DNA of 64,000 nucleotides from Deltaproteobacteria bacterium (GCA_018433775.1 JAHDQN010000035.1:124001-188000); one strand, 5' to 3'; numbered from the stretch's first letter, positions 23,963 through 33,367 are shown. The notes: generated from the letters alone by a model not told the origin. Translations and numbers: made by a program.

Positions 23963-25128
23963 GCGTCTCCGGCGGAAGCGGAAACGACCTCTGCAAGATC
24001 TCTCACCCTCAGCCGGTCCTGAGCCCCTTCGGCCTTCACGGCATCGTCCAGCATGCGGTAGCACTGAGGGCAGGAGACCACCAGGGTGCCGGCACCGGTA
24101 TCGAGCGCCTCCCTGACGCGGGCACGGCTGGAGAGATCGCGCCCTGTCCCGAGGATATCGGTGAAGAAGTTCCCCCCTCCGCCTCCGCAGCACAGGGCGT
24201 TCTGCATGGATCGGTCCATCTCCCGGACCGAAGTTCCTTTCAGCTCGCCCAAGACCCTGCGGGAAGAAAAGTATTCCTTGTTCCACCTGCCGAGGTAGCA
24301 GGGATCGTGGTAGGTCACCTCCGCCCCGAACCCGCCGGGAACAAGCGCCCCTTGCATGACGAGCAGCGCCAGGACCTGGGAATAGTGGTATACTTCAAAG
24401 GTTCCTCCCAGGGCTGGGTAGTCCTTGCGCATGGTATGGAACGAATGGGGGGAGATGGTGATGATCTTGCCCACCCCTTTGCGGTTGAAGGTCTCGATGT
24501 TCCGGCTTGCGAGAAAATCGGCAAGCGCCTGCTCTCCCGATGCCCGCAGGTCGTTTCCGTCGTCGACCTCTTCGCCTTTGAGGGTCCCGAAGGACAGGCC
24601 GGCCTGCTTGAAGAGCTTTGCCGCCGACCGGGCCATCCTCATGCCCGGATCGTCGAACGATGCCACGCTCCCTGCATAGAGCAGATACTCGTGGCCGTTG
24701 TATTCCTCGATGTCAAGGTCTGCGGCCCACAGGCCGGTCTCTTCGGCGGGTCTCTTGTAGGGGTTGCCGGACACGGACACGGCCTTGAAATAATCGCGCA
24801 CCCCGGGCGGTATTCTTCCCTCTTCCACCAGGTCCCGGCGCGCCGCGACAAAGACGTCCACGAGCTTGTCCCTGATCTTGTCCATGGCGCACGCCTCCAC
24901 GCAGTTGCCGCAGGTGACGCAGGAGAAGAGGATCTGGTTGAAGCGCTCGGACGGGGTGATCTCGCCCTCGGTCCACGCCCGGATGAGCCACATCCTGCCG
25001 CCCGATGCAAAGGACTCGAAGCGGTGTTTGAGATAGGCCGGACAGTTGAAGTCGGCATAATTGGTGGGCAGCTTGCACCACCCGCACCGGAAGCACCGGT
25101 GGAGGATATCCCTGTATTCACTGTCCAT
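23959..25128 (-). CDS. CCG-domain (Fe-S) oxidoreductase subunit
   Basis: A 389-residue cytoplasmic iron-sulfur protein. Two N-terminal cluster motifs are CFRCGWC near residue 12 and CVTCGNCVEAC near 70, an atypical pair for [4Fe-4S] clusters. Two CCG domains follow with YHDPCYLGR near 280 and CCGGGGGN plus SCPQCY further on, as in HdrB, GlcF and LutA-like proteins. It follows the FAD oxidase gene by 3 bases. Together with the second Fe-S protein upstream it should pass electrons from the flavin enzyme to an acceptor that cannot be told from sequence. Confidence 0.85.
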   Translation of the reverse strand: MDSEYRDILHRCFRCGWCKLPTNYADFNCPAYLKHRFESFASGGRMWLIRAWTEGEITPSERFNQILFSCVTCGNCVEACAMDKIRDKLVDVFVAARRDLVEEGRIPPGVRDYFKAVSVSGNPYKRPAEETGLWAADLDIEEYNGHEYLLYAGSVASFDDPGMRMARSAAKLFKQAGLSFGTLKGEEVDDGNDLRASGEQALADFLASRNIETFNRKGVGKIITISPHSFHTMRKDYPALGGTFEVYHYSQVLALLVMQGALVPGGFGAEVTYHDPCYLGRWNKEYFSSRRVLGELKGTSVREMDRSMQNALCCGGGGGNFFTDILGTGRDLSSRARVREALDTGAGTLVVSCPQCYRMLDDAVKAEGAQDRLRVRDLAEVVSASAGDA

Positions 25129-25131
25129 ACG

Positions 25132-26511
25132 CTATACCTCCCAGTTTCCGGGATTCATGATCCCGTTCGGGTCGAGCAGGGTGCGGACCTTTTTCATCAG
25201 CTCGTACGTTGCCGGCTCCATGGAACCCAGGATGAGCTTCTGGCCCGCTGCTTCGGCCTTCCAGGGTATGCCGCCGAGCCTGATGGCCTCTTCGTTGGTC
25301 TCTTCCAGGGCACTGCGCACCCGCCGGATCTCGTCTTTGTCCGCGCGATTGAAGGGATAGGCGAAAAAGAACATGGCGCTGTGACCCCTCCCGATGATCC
25401 GGGCGCCCAGGGAATAGGTGATCCCGTTGCGCTCCGTGATCTCCATGCCTGCCCGGCATGCGTCCGGAATCTTCTCCAGCGGCATGATGGCGCCCACGTA
25501 CTCGAATCCTCCCCCCTTTCTTACATCGGCGAACCTGCTCAAGGCCTTTTGCGGGACCTCGAGCAAACCGGCTTTCATATTGGGCGGCATGGGCATGAAC
25601 CCGGCCTCCTTGGTCTCGAAATAATCCCGCAGGCTCTCCCGGATGATCCGGAGCTTCAGGGCGAGCTCGTCTTCGCGGTGGGCCGTAACGTTTATCACGA
25701 TCATCTGAAAGCCGCTCAGGTAGTCCGGCTTGGGCGAGAGGGCATAGTTGATGTCCTCTGCCATCCCGGTGTGGATGACCCGGAACAGAATGTCCGGCGC
25801 GGCATCCACGTCTTCGGTCATGAAGATCAGCACGTCGTGGTGCGCCTGCCGGGGAAAGAGCTTGATCCCCACCTTGGTGATCACCCCGGTGGTGCCGTTC
25901 CACCCGAGAAAGAGGCCAGCGAGATCGGGCAGCGGGGCCCGGGAAAACCAGGCCGACACCGTGGAGCAGGAGCCGAGCTTCACCAGCTCGCCCGTGGGCA
26001 GAACCACCTCGAGCCCGGTGACCATCTCGGAGTGGAACCCCCCTTCGCTCTGGGAGAGGTGGCCCGACCCGTGGATGGCGATGTTGCCTGCAATGGTGGC
26101 CACCGGCGGCGCATCCGGCAGCGAGTGCTTGAGCCTCGGGTGATGCTTCCTCAAGTAAGCGTCGAGCATGCCCTGGGAGGTTCCCGCCTCCACCACCGCG
26201 TAGTGGCTGTTCTCGTTGACCTCGAGAATCCTGTTCATTCGCTTCATATCGAGCACGATGCCGCCCTTGAGCGGCACCGTGAGCCCCGAGAGCACCAGGC
26301 CTCCTCCCATGGGAACCACGGGGACCTTTGCCTCGTTTGCGAGCAGGACGATCTCCCGCACCTCTTCAGAGGTTGCAGGCAGAACCACGTAATCCGGCTC
26401 CGAGGGCTCCTGGACCCCCTGGTCCCGCGAGTAGATGAACCGCTCTTCCGCGCTGCAGGAGACATAGTCTTTTCCCACGATCTCTTCGAGCCTGTCTTTG
26501 ATCCGATCCAT
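25132..26511 (-). CDS. FAD-binding oxidoreductase (GlcD/D-lactate dehydrogenase type)
   Basis: A 459-residue VAO/PCMH-family flavoprotein that oxidises 2-hydroxy acids or related substrates. The FAD domain has VPVVPMGGGLVLSGLTVPL near residue 65 and GNIAIHGSGHLSQSEGG near 145. The C-terminus ends LLDPNGIMNPGNW, the usual closing motif. It lies between two CCG-type Fe-S genes, an arrangement like GlcDEF or the lactate dehydrogenase-Fe-S complexes of anaerobes. Substrate is unknown; a 2-hydroxy acid is the default guess. Confidence 0.87.
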   Translation of the reverse strand: MDRIKDRLEEIVGKDYVSCSAEERFIYSRDQGVQEPSEPDYVVLPATSEEVREIVLLANEAKVPVVPMGGGLVLSGLTVPLKGGIVLDMKRMNRILEVNENSHYAVVEAGTSQGMLDAYLRKHHPRLKHSLPDAPPVATIAGNIAIHGSGHLSQSEGGFHSEMVTGLEVVLPTGELVKLGSCSTVSAWFSRAPLPDLAGLFLGWNGTTGVITKVGIKLFPRQAHHDVLIFMTEDVDAAPDILFRVIHTGMAEDINYALSPKPDYLSGFQMIVINVTAHREDELALKLRIIRESLRDYFETKEAGFMPMPPNMKAGLLEVPQKALSRFADVRKGGGFEYVGAIMPLEKIPDACRAGMEITERNGITYSLGARIIGRGHSAMFFFAYPFNRADKDEIRRVRSALEETNEEAIRLGGIPWKAEAAGQKLILGSMEPATYELMKKVRTLLDPNGIMNPGNWEV

Positions 26512-26527
26512 ACGCCCGCCCCCTTCC

Positions 26528-27547
26528 CTACTGTCCGAAGGCCATGAGGCACAAATCGGACATCATGATCGGGACCATGCCGGCCTTCATGACCGGCTCC
26601 GCCAGGGTCCAGAAGCAGAACGGGCAGTTGAACACGGCGTACTGTGCCCCTGCGGCCCTCATGTCCTCCACGTTCTTTCTCCGGTTTTCCTCCGCCAGGT
26701 CGAAGCGCTGGGCGGCGTCGATCACACCGGCGCAGCACAGGGCCCGGCCGTACTCGTAGCGCCTCTTCGGCCGCTGAACGCCGATGAGCGCAAACAGGTC
26801 GTCGACGAGGCTGTCCGTCTCGGGGCAGAGCCTGCTCGAGCAGGGACGCTGGTAGGCGACCGTGAATCCGAGCGGCCTGATCTCGTCTTTGAGATCGAGC
26901 ATTCGTTTCAGCATGAAATCGAAGAGATGTACGGGCTTGAAGGGCACCTCGATGCCGAAGGCGGGCGCCCATGAGGTATAGGTTCCGTAACACTCGTCGT
27001 GATAACAGATGAGCTCGTGTACGCCGGACGGCTCCAGGTGGAACTTCATAATGTTCCCGATCATGACCGGGAGCCTCTCCTTGATGGTGGAGTTCCGGGC
27101 GAAGTGGAGAAACATGAGGTTGCAGAAGATATCCGGACCGCCGATCGTGGAGACGCCTTCGAAGATCCTGCCCCTGATCCCGCCCTTCATCATGCCGAAA
27201 AAGCACATGTTGATGACCGGGGCCTGGACCTCTCTGGGCCGGATTTTCCCCCGGGGGCCCATCATGACCACCTGGGACTTCTCGATGGGCACAGGGACGG
27301 GATGGACGCTTAGGGCCTCCTGCCGCTCCACGATGAGATAAAAGGGGTGGTTGCCGTGCGGGCAGTACTCCTCGCAGGCATAGCAGGTGACGCACTCGTG
27401 CAGGATCGAGGACATCCGCCCGCGAACCAGGCGGTCATGCTCCTCCTTTGCCCTGTCCTGCTCCAGATGGATGTACTGGCACCTCATGATGCAGTCCACG
27501 GTCTCGCACTTCAGGCATAGATCCGGATCAAACCGAAGCCTCTGCAT
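26528..27547 (-). CDS. ferredoxin-like plus CCG-domain Fe-S protein
   Basis: A 339-residue Fe-S protein heading the oxidoreductase cluster. N-terminal cysteines CLKCETVDCIMRC and CVTCYACEEYC (about residue 52) fit two [4Fe-4S] clusters. The C-terminal CCG region has CYHDECYG near 182, CCAGVID near 265 and NCPFCFW near 305. It is only distantly like the other Fe-S subunit, so the two are not recent duplicates. It starts 17 bases before the FAD gene and should form a three-subunit soluble complex with it. Confidence 0.82.
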   Translation of the reverse strand: MQRLRFDPDLCLKCETVDCIMRCQYIHLEQDRAKEEHDRLVRGRMSSILHECVTCYACEEYCPHGNHPFYLIVERQEALSVHPVPVPIEKSQVVMMGPRGKIRPREVQAPVINMCFFGMMKGGIRGRIFEGVSTIGGPDIFCNLMFLHFARNSTIKERLPVMIGNIMKFHLEPSGVHELICYHDECYGTYTSWAPAFGIEVPFKPVHLFDFMLKRMLDLKDEIRPLGFTVAYQRPCSSRLCPETDSLVDDLFALIGVQRPKRRYEYGRALCCAGVIDAAQRFDLAEENRRKNVEDMRAAGAQYAVFNCPFCFWTLAEPVMKAGMVPIMMSDLCLMAFGQ

Positions 27548-27649
27548 GGGTCCTCCCTTTTCGACAGGCTCTTCAAGCCTTTTTGCCCTTGAGGTGCCGG
27601 CGCCGTGGTGCGGATCGTGAAAGGGCTCGACAGATCGATCTCTCTGTCT

Positions 27650-28567
27650 TTACTTTGCCTTCACCTCCCCGCTGAGAAACCCCGGATCGGCGTACGCGGG
27701 GTTCGGATACGTATAGAAGCCCTCTCCGGTCTTGAAGCCGAGCAGGCCCTTTTCAACATAGATTTTCAGAAAATCGGCGTTCGCCTGTGCCTGGGCATCG
27801 CCCGTCTTTTTGGCCCAGTAGTCGGTGATGGTGTGGACCGTGGAGAGCCCTACCTGATCCATGATGCCGAAGGGACCGACCGGGGTGTGCATGACGCCCA
27901 TCCACGAGCGGTCGATATCCTCGACCGATGCCACCCCCTTCGACGCCAGGGTAAGCGAGGAGAAGAACAGGCTCGAGAGCATGGTGTTGAACACGTAGCC
28001 GTTGTTTTCCCGGTTGAGCATGATCACGATCTGGCCGATGCTCTTTGCGAACCCGCTGACGAGCTCGGTCACCTCAGGAGCCGTGCCCGGGTGGGGCATG
28101 ACGTCCACGACGTTGGATATCCGTACGTCGTGGAAATGCAGCGCCGCGAATCTCTCCGGCCTCCCGGTCTCTTCCGCGATCATGGAGGGAACCAGCATGG
28201 AGGTGTTGGTGGTAAAGATCGTGTGCTCCGGGCAGAGCTCGTTGAACCGGCTGAACGTACGGGCCTTGATCGCCGGGTCCTCGGGAACGGACTCGCTGAT
28301 GAAGTCCGCGTCGCGGGCCGCAAGCGCCGGGTCCGTGGTGCCGGAGATGCGCGCCATGATCTCGCCGAGCTGATCCGGGGTGATCCTGCCCACCGAGACG
28401 AACCACGACCCGAGCTTTTCCATGCGCCGGACAGCCTTGTCCAGAATCTCCCCCGAGATGTCGTACATCACCACGGTGTAGCCGTGCATGGCGCAGGTAA
28501 ACCCGATCTGCTGGCCCATGGTCCCTGCCCCGAGGATAAGAACGCGTTTGATATCGGAAAGTTCCAT
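27650..28567 (-). CDS. 3-hydroxyacyl-CoA dehydrogenase
   Basis: A 305-residue NAD-dependent dehydrogenase of the 3-hydroxybutyryl-CoA type. The Rossmann loop is VLILGAGTMGQQIGF at the N-terminus. The catalytic His is in LHFHDVRISNVVDV, followed by the family segment LLGFKTGEGFYTYP at the C-terminus. It interconverts 3-oxoacyl-CoA and (S)-3-hydroxyacyl-CoA. The start at 28567 has GAAGGAGG upstream. It follows the SDR gene by 55 bases, where a GAACGATCGT sequence resembles half of the TetR-type operator at 33.4 kb. Confidence 0.92.
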   Translation of the reverse strand: MELSDIKRVLILGAGTMGQQIGFTCAMHGYTVVMYDISGEILDKAVRRMEKLGSWFVSVGRITPDQLGEIMARISGTTDPALAARDADFISESVPEDPAIKARTFSRFNELCPEHTIFTTNTSMLVPSMIAEETGRPERFAALHFHDVRISNVVDVMPHPGTAPEVTELVSGFAKSIGQIVIMLNRENNGYVFNTMLSSLFFSSLTLASKGVASVEDIDRSWMGVMHTPVGPFGIMDQVGLSTVHTITDYWAKKTGDAQAQANADFLKIYVEKGLLGFKTGEGFYTYPNPAYADPGFLSGEVKAK

Positions 28568-28622
28568 ATGATCCTCCTTCAACAATGAACGATCGTGCCA
28601 TTCAATGGCGAAAAGCCCCCGC

Positions 28623-29387
28623 TCACGCCAGGGCCCCGCCGTCCACCACCAGAGACGCCCCGGTGGTGAAGGGTGCGGCGTCCGACACCAGGTAGAGCAC
28701 CGCGCCCGCAATCTCGCCCGGCTGGGCATGCCTTCCCATGGGGATCATCTTGACCGCGTAGTCATAGATCATGTCGTTTTCCATGATGGCCTTCGAGAAG
28801 TTGGTCTCCACCAGTCCGGGCAGCAGGGCATTGACCCGGATGTTCTTGCCGGCGAGCTCCTTGGCGAATGCCCGGGTCATGGAGATGAGGCCCGCCTTGG
28901 TGATGGAGTACACCCCCTGGAAGGGCGCGGGCTTGATGCCGTTGATCGAAGACACGTTCACGATGGAGCCGCCTCCGGCCTCGATCATGAGCTTTGCCGC
29001 GTGCTGGACCATGAAGAAGGGGCCTTTGAGGTTCACGTCGAAGGTCTTGTTCCACACCCCCTCGTCGGCGCCGATCATCTCGCCGAAATAGGGGTTGGTG
29101 GCTGCGTTGTTGATAAGGATGTTCAGCGTGCCGAAGCGCTCGCGTATGTTCCCGAAGAGCTCCTCGATCTGCTTGAGATCGCCCACATGGCATGCCATCA
29201 CGTCGGCCTTCCCTCCCCGGGATGCGATCTTTTCGGCTACGCCCTTCAGAGCGTCCGCCTTTCTGCTCGTCAGGATACAGTGTGCCCCGTAGTCCGCCAG
29301 CGTCACGGCGATGGCCTCTCCGATGCCTCTGCTCGCGCCGGTCACCAGGGCGATCTTTCCATCGAGCCGGAAATCTATCTTATCCAT
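28623..29387 (-). CDS. SDR-family oxidoreductase
   Basis: A 254-residue short-chain dehydrogenase. Cofactor loop TGASRGIGEA near residue 16, NNAATN near 91, the catalytic Ser in NVSSINGIK and the YSITKAG triad Tyr/Lys near 158 are intact, and the end is GASLVVDGG. Members act on 3-oxoacyl-CoA/ACP or on hydroxy acids and sugars. Cofactor choice: the residue after strand 2 is TSRKAD, leaning to NADP. It is between the kinase-like gene and the 3-hydroxyacyl-CoA dehydrogenase, consistent with CoA-ester metabolism. Confidence 0.9.
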   Translation of the reverse strand: MDKIDFRLDGKIALVTGASRGIGEAIAVTLADYGAHCILTSRKADALKGVAEKIASRGGKADVMACHVGDLKQIEELFGNIRERFGTLNILINNAATNPYFGEMIGADEGVWNKTFDVNLKGPFFMVQHAAKLMIEAGGGSIVNVSSINGIKPAPFQGVYSITKAGLISMTRAFAKELAGKNIRVNALLPGLVETNFSKAIMENDMIYDYAVKMIPMGRHAQPGEIAGAVLYLVSDAAPFTTGASLVVDGGALA

Positions 29388-29529
29388 AAGCCCTCCTTAA
29401 AAAAGCTCGGTAATCCGTTTCCTTGTCCCTTCGTGCCCATCCGGGAGCCATTCTCCTTCACGGACAGGCGGTGAGCACCCTTGCCGCCGGAGCATGTCCC
29501 CATTTACCGGGCGACCTCTTCAGCGGCCC

Positions 29530-30597
29530 TCACGCCCGGCTTTCCCGCATCGTTCTCAAGGCTGCCTGCTCGAGGATGTGCACGGCGAAGATGAGCATCT
29601 TGAACCGCTCGTCTTTTGTCTGGCCATGATAGAACCGGTAGTAGATCTGCTGGGCGATGACGGCCAGACGGAAAAGCCCGAAGCACAGGTAAAAATCGAA
29701 GTTGTCGATCCGGACACCGGCGAGCTCGGCATAACGCCGGACCATCTCCTCGCGGGTCATGGCCCCGGGAAGCGTGGTGGGAAGCATCCGCGCGGCCTGG
29801 AAATCCTGCGGGTCATCCGCCTGGACCCAGTAGCCGAGCGAGCTGCCCAGGTCCATGAGCGGATCGCCGATCGTGGCCATCTCCCAGTCGAGGACCCCGA
29901 TGATCTCAAGCGGGTTGTCCGGATTGAGCACCACGTTGTCGAACTTGTAGTCGTTGTGGATGATGCCCGGTTTGGGGAAGTCGGGCGGCATCCTCTCGAC
30001 AAGCCACAGCATGACGTTTTCGAAATCAGGCGCGTCGGGCGTGCGCGCAGCGCGGTAGCGTTCGGACCAGCCCTGGACCTGCCTCTTCACATAGCCTTCG
30101 GGCCTGCCGAAGCCGGTCAGTCCGATGGCCTTATAATCGATGGCGTGGAGCCGGTAGTGCGCGTCGAGCAGGTTCTCGCACAGGGTGCGCATGTCCGACG
30201 GGCTGAACTCCAGGCCCTTGGGCGGGTTTTTCCTCAGGATGATACCCTTGATGCGCTCCATCACATAGAACGGGCAGCCCATCACGGACTCATCCCCGCA
30301 GTAGAGAAGCGGCCTGGGGCAGTAGGGATAGACGTCTTTGAGCGCGCTCAGGATCCGGTATTCCCTGCCCATGTCGTGGGCCGTCCTGGCCTTTGTGCCG
30401 AAGGGCGGCCTCCTTAAGACCAGCTCGGTATCGCCCACGCGGATCAGATAGGTGAGGTTGGAAAACCCGCTGGGAAACTGCTCGACCACCAGATCGCCCG
30501 AAAGCCCGGCCAGCGAGCCCCGCAGGTACTCTCCCACCTTATCCGTATCGAGCTCTTCGCCCTGCCTGATGTCTGCAGCCCTGTCGGAAAGATCCAT
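29530..30597 (-). CDS. APH-like kinase of the ACAD10/ACAD11-LvaA type
   Basis: A 355-residue aminoglycoside-phosphotransferase-fold protein. The catalytic loop IHNDYKFDNVVLNP (near residue 218) and the metal-binding motif GVLDWEMATIGDPLMDLG (near 240) match the kinase domains fused to ACAD11 and the stand-alone LvaA. These phosphorylate the 4-hydroxyl of 4-hydroxyacyl-CoA. Another match is the N-terminal SGFSNLTYLI. The start has GGGGAGG upstream. It is separated from the ACAD11-like gene only by the TetR gene, on the same strand, supporting a joint reaction. Confidence 0.85.
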   Translation of the reverse strand: MDLSDRAADIRQGEELDTDKVGEYLRGSLAGLSGDLVVEQFPSGFSNLTYLIRVGDTELVLRRPPFGTKARTAHDMGREYRILSALKDVYPYCPRPLLYCGDESVMGCPFYVMERIKGIILRKNPPKGLEFSPSDMRTLCENLLDAHYRLHAIDYKAIGLTGFGRPEGYVKRQVQGWSERYRAARTPDAPDFENVMLWLVERMPPDFPKPGIIHNDYKFDNVVLNPDNPLEIIGVLDWEMATIGDPLMDLGSSLGYWVQADDPQDFQAARMLPTTLPGAMTREEMVRRYAELAGVRIDNFDFYLCFGLFRLAVIAQQIYYRFYHGQTKDERFKMLIFAVHILEQAALRTMRESRA

Positions 30598-30679
30598 CGC
30601 CTGCCTCCCCTTTTGAAGCCCATCCTCGAACCGGGGCGGAAATCCTCATCCCGGCATGCTTTTCTCGGGAAACCCGGTT

Positions 30680-31384
30680 TCAAGAACAGGTCTTTTTTTC
30701 GTCCCTGATCAAAATATATGACAAGACGAGATCCATCAGGAACTCGCCGTACTCTTCCACCGTGACCTTACGGCGCTCGTACTTCCACCTCTTGAGGTAC
30801 CAGTCCTGGAGCATGGCCTTGATCAGCGCCGCGCCCAGCAGGGGGTCGACCTGCCGGAACACGCCCTTGGCCATGCCTTCCTCGATGATCCCGGCGAAGA
30901 TCCCCTCGGTGAGAAGCTCGGACTCGATCGCCTTTCTGTGAGCCTCCCTGGGCAGGTTCTTGGTCTCCATGTAGGAGAAGTAAAACCAGGGCTGCAGGAC
31001 CTCGCTCAGGTAGAGATGGACCTGGATGGCTTTTTGCAGCTTCTCGGCCGGTTCGTCGATACCCGCAAGATTCTCGCTCATGACCCTGGCCACCACGATC
31101 CTCCCCTGCTGCTGAATCATGTCCAGGAGCTCTTCCTTGCTGGAGATGTACGAATACAGGGCCCCCATGCTCAAGCCCGCCTCGCTGCTCAGATCGCGCA
31201 GGCTCATGGAGGCGAAGCCCTTGGCATTGCCGATGGCGAGCGCGGCGTCCATGATCTTCACCAGGTTCCTCACCGCGACCTTTTCCTTCTTGATCTTGAT
31301 GCGGTCCCTGTTCTCTTCCAGAAGGCCGCGGGAGATGTCCTCCTTGGAGAGCCGGATCGATTTCCTGAACGCCTCGAACTTCAT
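30680..31384 (-). CDS. TetR-family transcriptional regulator
   Basis: A 234-residue repressor with an N-terminal helix-turn-helix preceded by about 45 extra residues: IMDAALAIGNAKGFASMSLR, then LSSEAGLSMGALYSYISSKE. The C-terminal domain is helical and probably binds an acyl-CoA. It is encoded inside the ACAD11-like/kinase transcript. The perfect palindrome between the divergent histidine phosphatase and etfB genes is its likely operator. Of similar regulators, FadR/PsrA-like TetR proteins sense acyl-CoAs. Confidence 0.9.
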   Translation of the reverse strand: MKFEAFRKSIRLSKEDISRGLLEENRDRIKIKKEKVAVRNLVKIMDAALAIGNAKGFASMSLRDLSSEAGLSMGALYSYISSKEELLDMIQQQGRIVVARVMSENLAGIDEPAEKLQKAIQVHLYLSEVLQPWFYFSYMETKNLPREAHRKAIESELLTEGIFAGIIEEGMAKGVFRQVDPLLGAALIKAMLQDWYLKRWKYERRKVTVEEYGEFLMDLVLSYILIRDEKKTCS

Positions 31385-31408
31385 GCCCGCCCCTTTATTT
31401 TTGCCTGC

Positions 31409-32617
31409 TCAGCGTATTTCCCGCCCCTCGTACTCCCTGAGGATCCTCCTGGCCAGCGACACCTTGTGCACCTCGTCGGCCCCGTCGTAGATCCTGGCGG
31501 CCCGCTCGTGGCGATAGAAGAAGGGGATGATGATGTCATCGGTCATGCCCAGACCCCCGTGGACCTGCAGGGCCTTGTCGATCACCTCCTGCATCACGTT
31601 CGCGGTAAAGAACTTGATCATGGAGACATCCTGCCGGGCGGCCTTGTTTCCGTACTTCTCCATCTTCCAGGCCGTATTCAGGATCATGAGCCGTGCGGCC
31701 TGGATATTGGCGGCGCACTCGGAGATCCACGCCTGGATGATCTGCCGGGTGGCCAGGGTCTTGCCGTCAGGCGAGATGGCCCGTTTGGATGCCCGTGAGC
31801 ACATGAGGTCGAAGCAGCGGTTGCAGATGCCGATCCAGCGCATGCAGTGGTGGATCCTGCCCGGGCCGAGGCGCTCCTGGGCGATGACGAATCCGTGCCC
31901 CTCGCCGCCCAGAAGGTTCTTCTGCGGCACGCGGCAGTTCTGGTAGAGAATCTCGCCGTGGCCCGTGTAATCCGTGCCCGCCTCCCCCATGACCGGGATG
32001 TTCCTGACCTGGTTGAAGCCGGGCGTGCTGCAGGGCACGATGATCATGCTCGCCTGGAGGTAGGTTGGCGCCTCGGGGTTGGTGACCGCCATGACGATGG
32101 CGAACTCGGCCCCGTCCGAGGACGAGCTGTACCACTTCTGGCCGTTGATGACGTAGTCATCGCCGTCTTTGACGGCCGTGGTCTCCATCATGACCGGGTT
32201 CGAGCCCGGCATCTCCACCTCGGTCATGGAGAAGCAGCTCCGGATCCTGCCCTCGACCAGGGGTCGCAGGTATCTGTCCTTCTGCTCCTGGGTCCCGTGC
32301 AGGTGGAGGATCTCGATGTTTCCGGCATCGGGCGCCTGGCAGCCGAACACGTAGTGGCCGATGGGGGTCCGTCCGAGGGCCTCGGAGACAAAGGCGTGCT
32401 CCACCAGATTCAGGCCCATCCCGCCATATTCCTTCGGGTGATTCGGAGCCCACAGCTCCATCTTCTTGACCATGTCGCGCTTTTCCTGAAGAGCCGGGAG
32501 CATGGCGCGGAAGTCCTTGCCCAGAAACTCCCTCTCCATGGGGATGAGCTCTTTGTCTACAAACTCGTCGATCATCCCCGTGATCGCCTTGATCTTGTCC
32601 GGAATTTCAAAATCCAT
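31409..32617 (-). CDS. ACAD11-like acyl-CoA dehydrogenase
   Basis: A 402-residue flavoprotein. Several segments are close to the ACAD10/ACAD11 dehydrogenase domain: QAPDAGNIEILHLHGT (near residue 97), EGRIRSCFSMTEVEMPGSNP, and RLGPGRIHHCMRWIGI near 232. The C-terminal YDGADEVHKVSLARRIL is also family-like. In ACAD11 this domain works on 4-phosphoacyl-CoA made by the kinase domain, converting it to enoyl-CoA. Here it is a stand-alone gene like LvaC. The start at 32617 has AGAGGAGGG upstream. Ordinary dehydrogenation with EtfAB as acceptor remains possible. Confidence 0.9.
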   Translation of the reverse strand: MDFEIPDKIKAITGMIDEFVDKELIPMEREFLGKDFRAMLPALQEKRDMVKKMELWAPNHPKEYGGMGLNLVEHAFVSEALGRTPIGHYVFGCQAPDAGNIEILHLHGTQEQKDRYLRPLVEGRIRSCFSMTEVEMPGSNPVMMETTAVKDGDDYVINGQKWYSSSSDGAEFAIVMAVTNPEAPTYLQASMIIVPCSTPGFNQVRNIPVMGEAGTDYTGHGEILYQNCRVPQKNLLGGEGHGFVIAQERLGPGRIHHCMRWIGICNRCFDLMCSRASKRAISPDGKTLATRQIIQAWISECAANIQAARLMILNTAWKMEKYGNKAARQDVSMIKFFTANVMQEVIDKALQVHGGLGMTDDIIIPFFYRHERAARIYDGADEVHKVSLARRILREYEGREIR

Positions 32618-32645
32618 ATCACTACCCTCCTCTTTTGAGGTTTCT

Positions 32646-33359
32646 TCACCGATAGCTGACGAGTCTGTGGCGGTCGGCGTGCAGGTCGAGATGACTGGAG
32701 CAGTTGAACCCCGCCAGGGTGACCCGCTTATCATTGTACATGAGCTTGGTGTACGACGCATTGATCACCTGCCAGTTGAGCCGGATGGCCGCCTCGGGCG
32801 TGAGCGACAGCACATGCTGCAGGACCGCTGCGATGGGACCGCCCGAGGTGAAGGCCAGGATGATCTTGCCCCTTCCCTGCTCCTCCATGATCCGCCCGAG
32901 CGAGCCCGCAACCCGTGCGCAGAAATCGCTCCACGGCTGAATCCCGCCGTTATCGAACCGGCCGGAGACCCACCTAAGCATGGCACCCTCGAAGACGCGC
33001 TTGAACGATTCCCTGCTCTCGTACATGCGCGGGAGGTGCTCCTGGATCGAGGGGTCTTCGGCCTGCATGCCGGGGAGCTGGGATAGGATGACGGCCGAGG
33101 AATCGAACTCGTCGAGCCCGTCCAGGACCGCGGCCTCGGGAAGCACGTGCCCGTGCCTCCGGTAGCACGCCCGCACCTCTTTTTCCGTGTCCTTCTGGCG
33201 GACCATGTTCCCCGAATAGACGGCGTCGGGCACCACCGAGGCTTCGACGAGATGCTCTCCGAGAATGAATGCCTGTTGCCTGCCCATGGGCGAGAGCCGG
33301 TCGTAGTTTTCCGAACCGAACGATGCCTGTCCGTGACGGATCAGATACAGCACACTCAT
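32646..33359 (-). CDS. histidine phosphatase (phosphoglycerate mutase-like) protein
   Basis: A 237-residue branch 1 histidine phosphatase. The catalytic motif LIRHGQASFG begins at about residue 6, with the later His in LAFTSGGPIAAVLQHV occupying a modified site (SGG in place of the usual SHG). That change could reduce activity. It is the first gene of the minus-strand operon, 28 bases before the ACAD11-like gene, so a role in removing phosphate from a 4-phosphoacyl intermediate or phospho-metabolite is a reasonable guess. The predicted promoter leaves almost no leader, so it may be leaderless. Confidence 0.85.
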   Translation of the reverse strand: MSVLYLIRHGQASFGSENYDRLSPMGRQQAFILGEHLVEASVVPDAVYSGNMVRQKDTEKEVRACYRRHGHVLPEAAVLDGLDEFDSSAVILSQLPGMQAEDPSIQEHLPRMYESRESFKRVFEGAMLRWVSGRFDNGGIQPWSDFCARVAGSLGRIMEEQGRGKIILAFTSGGPIAAVLQHVLSLTPEAAIRLNWQVINASYTKLMYNDKRVTLAGFNCSSHLDLHADRHRLVSYR

Positions 33360-33367
33360 AGGATCAA

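Noticed and set aside
23809-26547. 912-aa open frame on the plus strand
   Set aside because: Antisense to the Fe-S and FAD oxidoreductase genes. Composition (His, Arg, Gly, Pro) is that of shadow frames.
28587-28596. Second TetR operator GAACGATCGT
   Set aside because: Only one half matches the palindrome and the site is within a 55-base gap of an operon. Noted in the TetR finding but not called as a feature.
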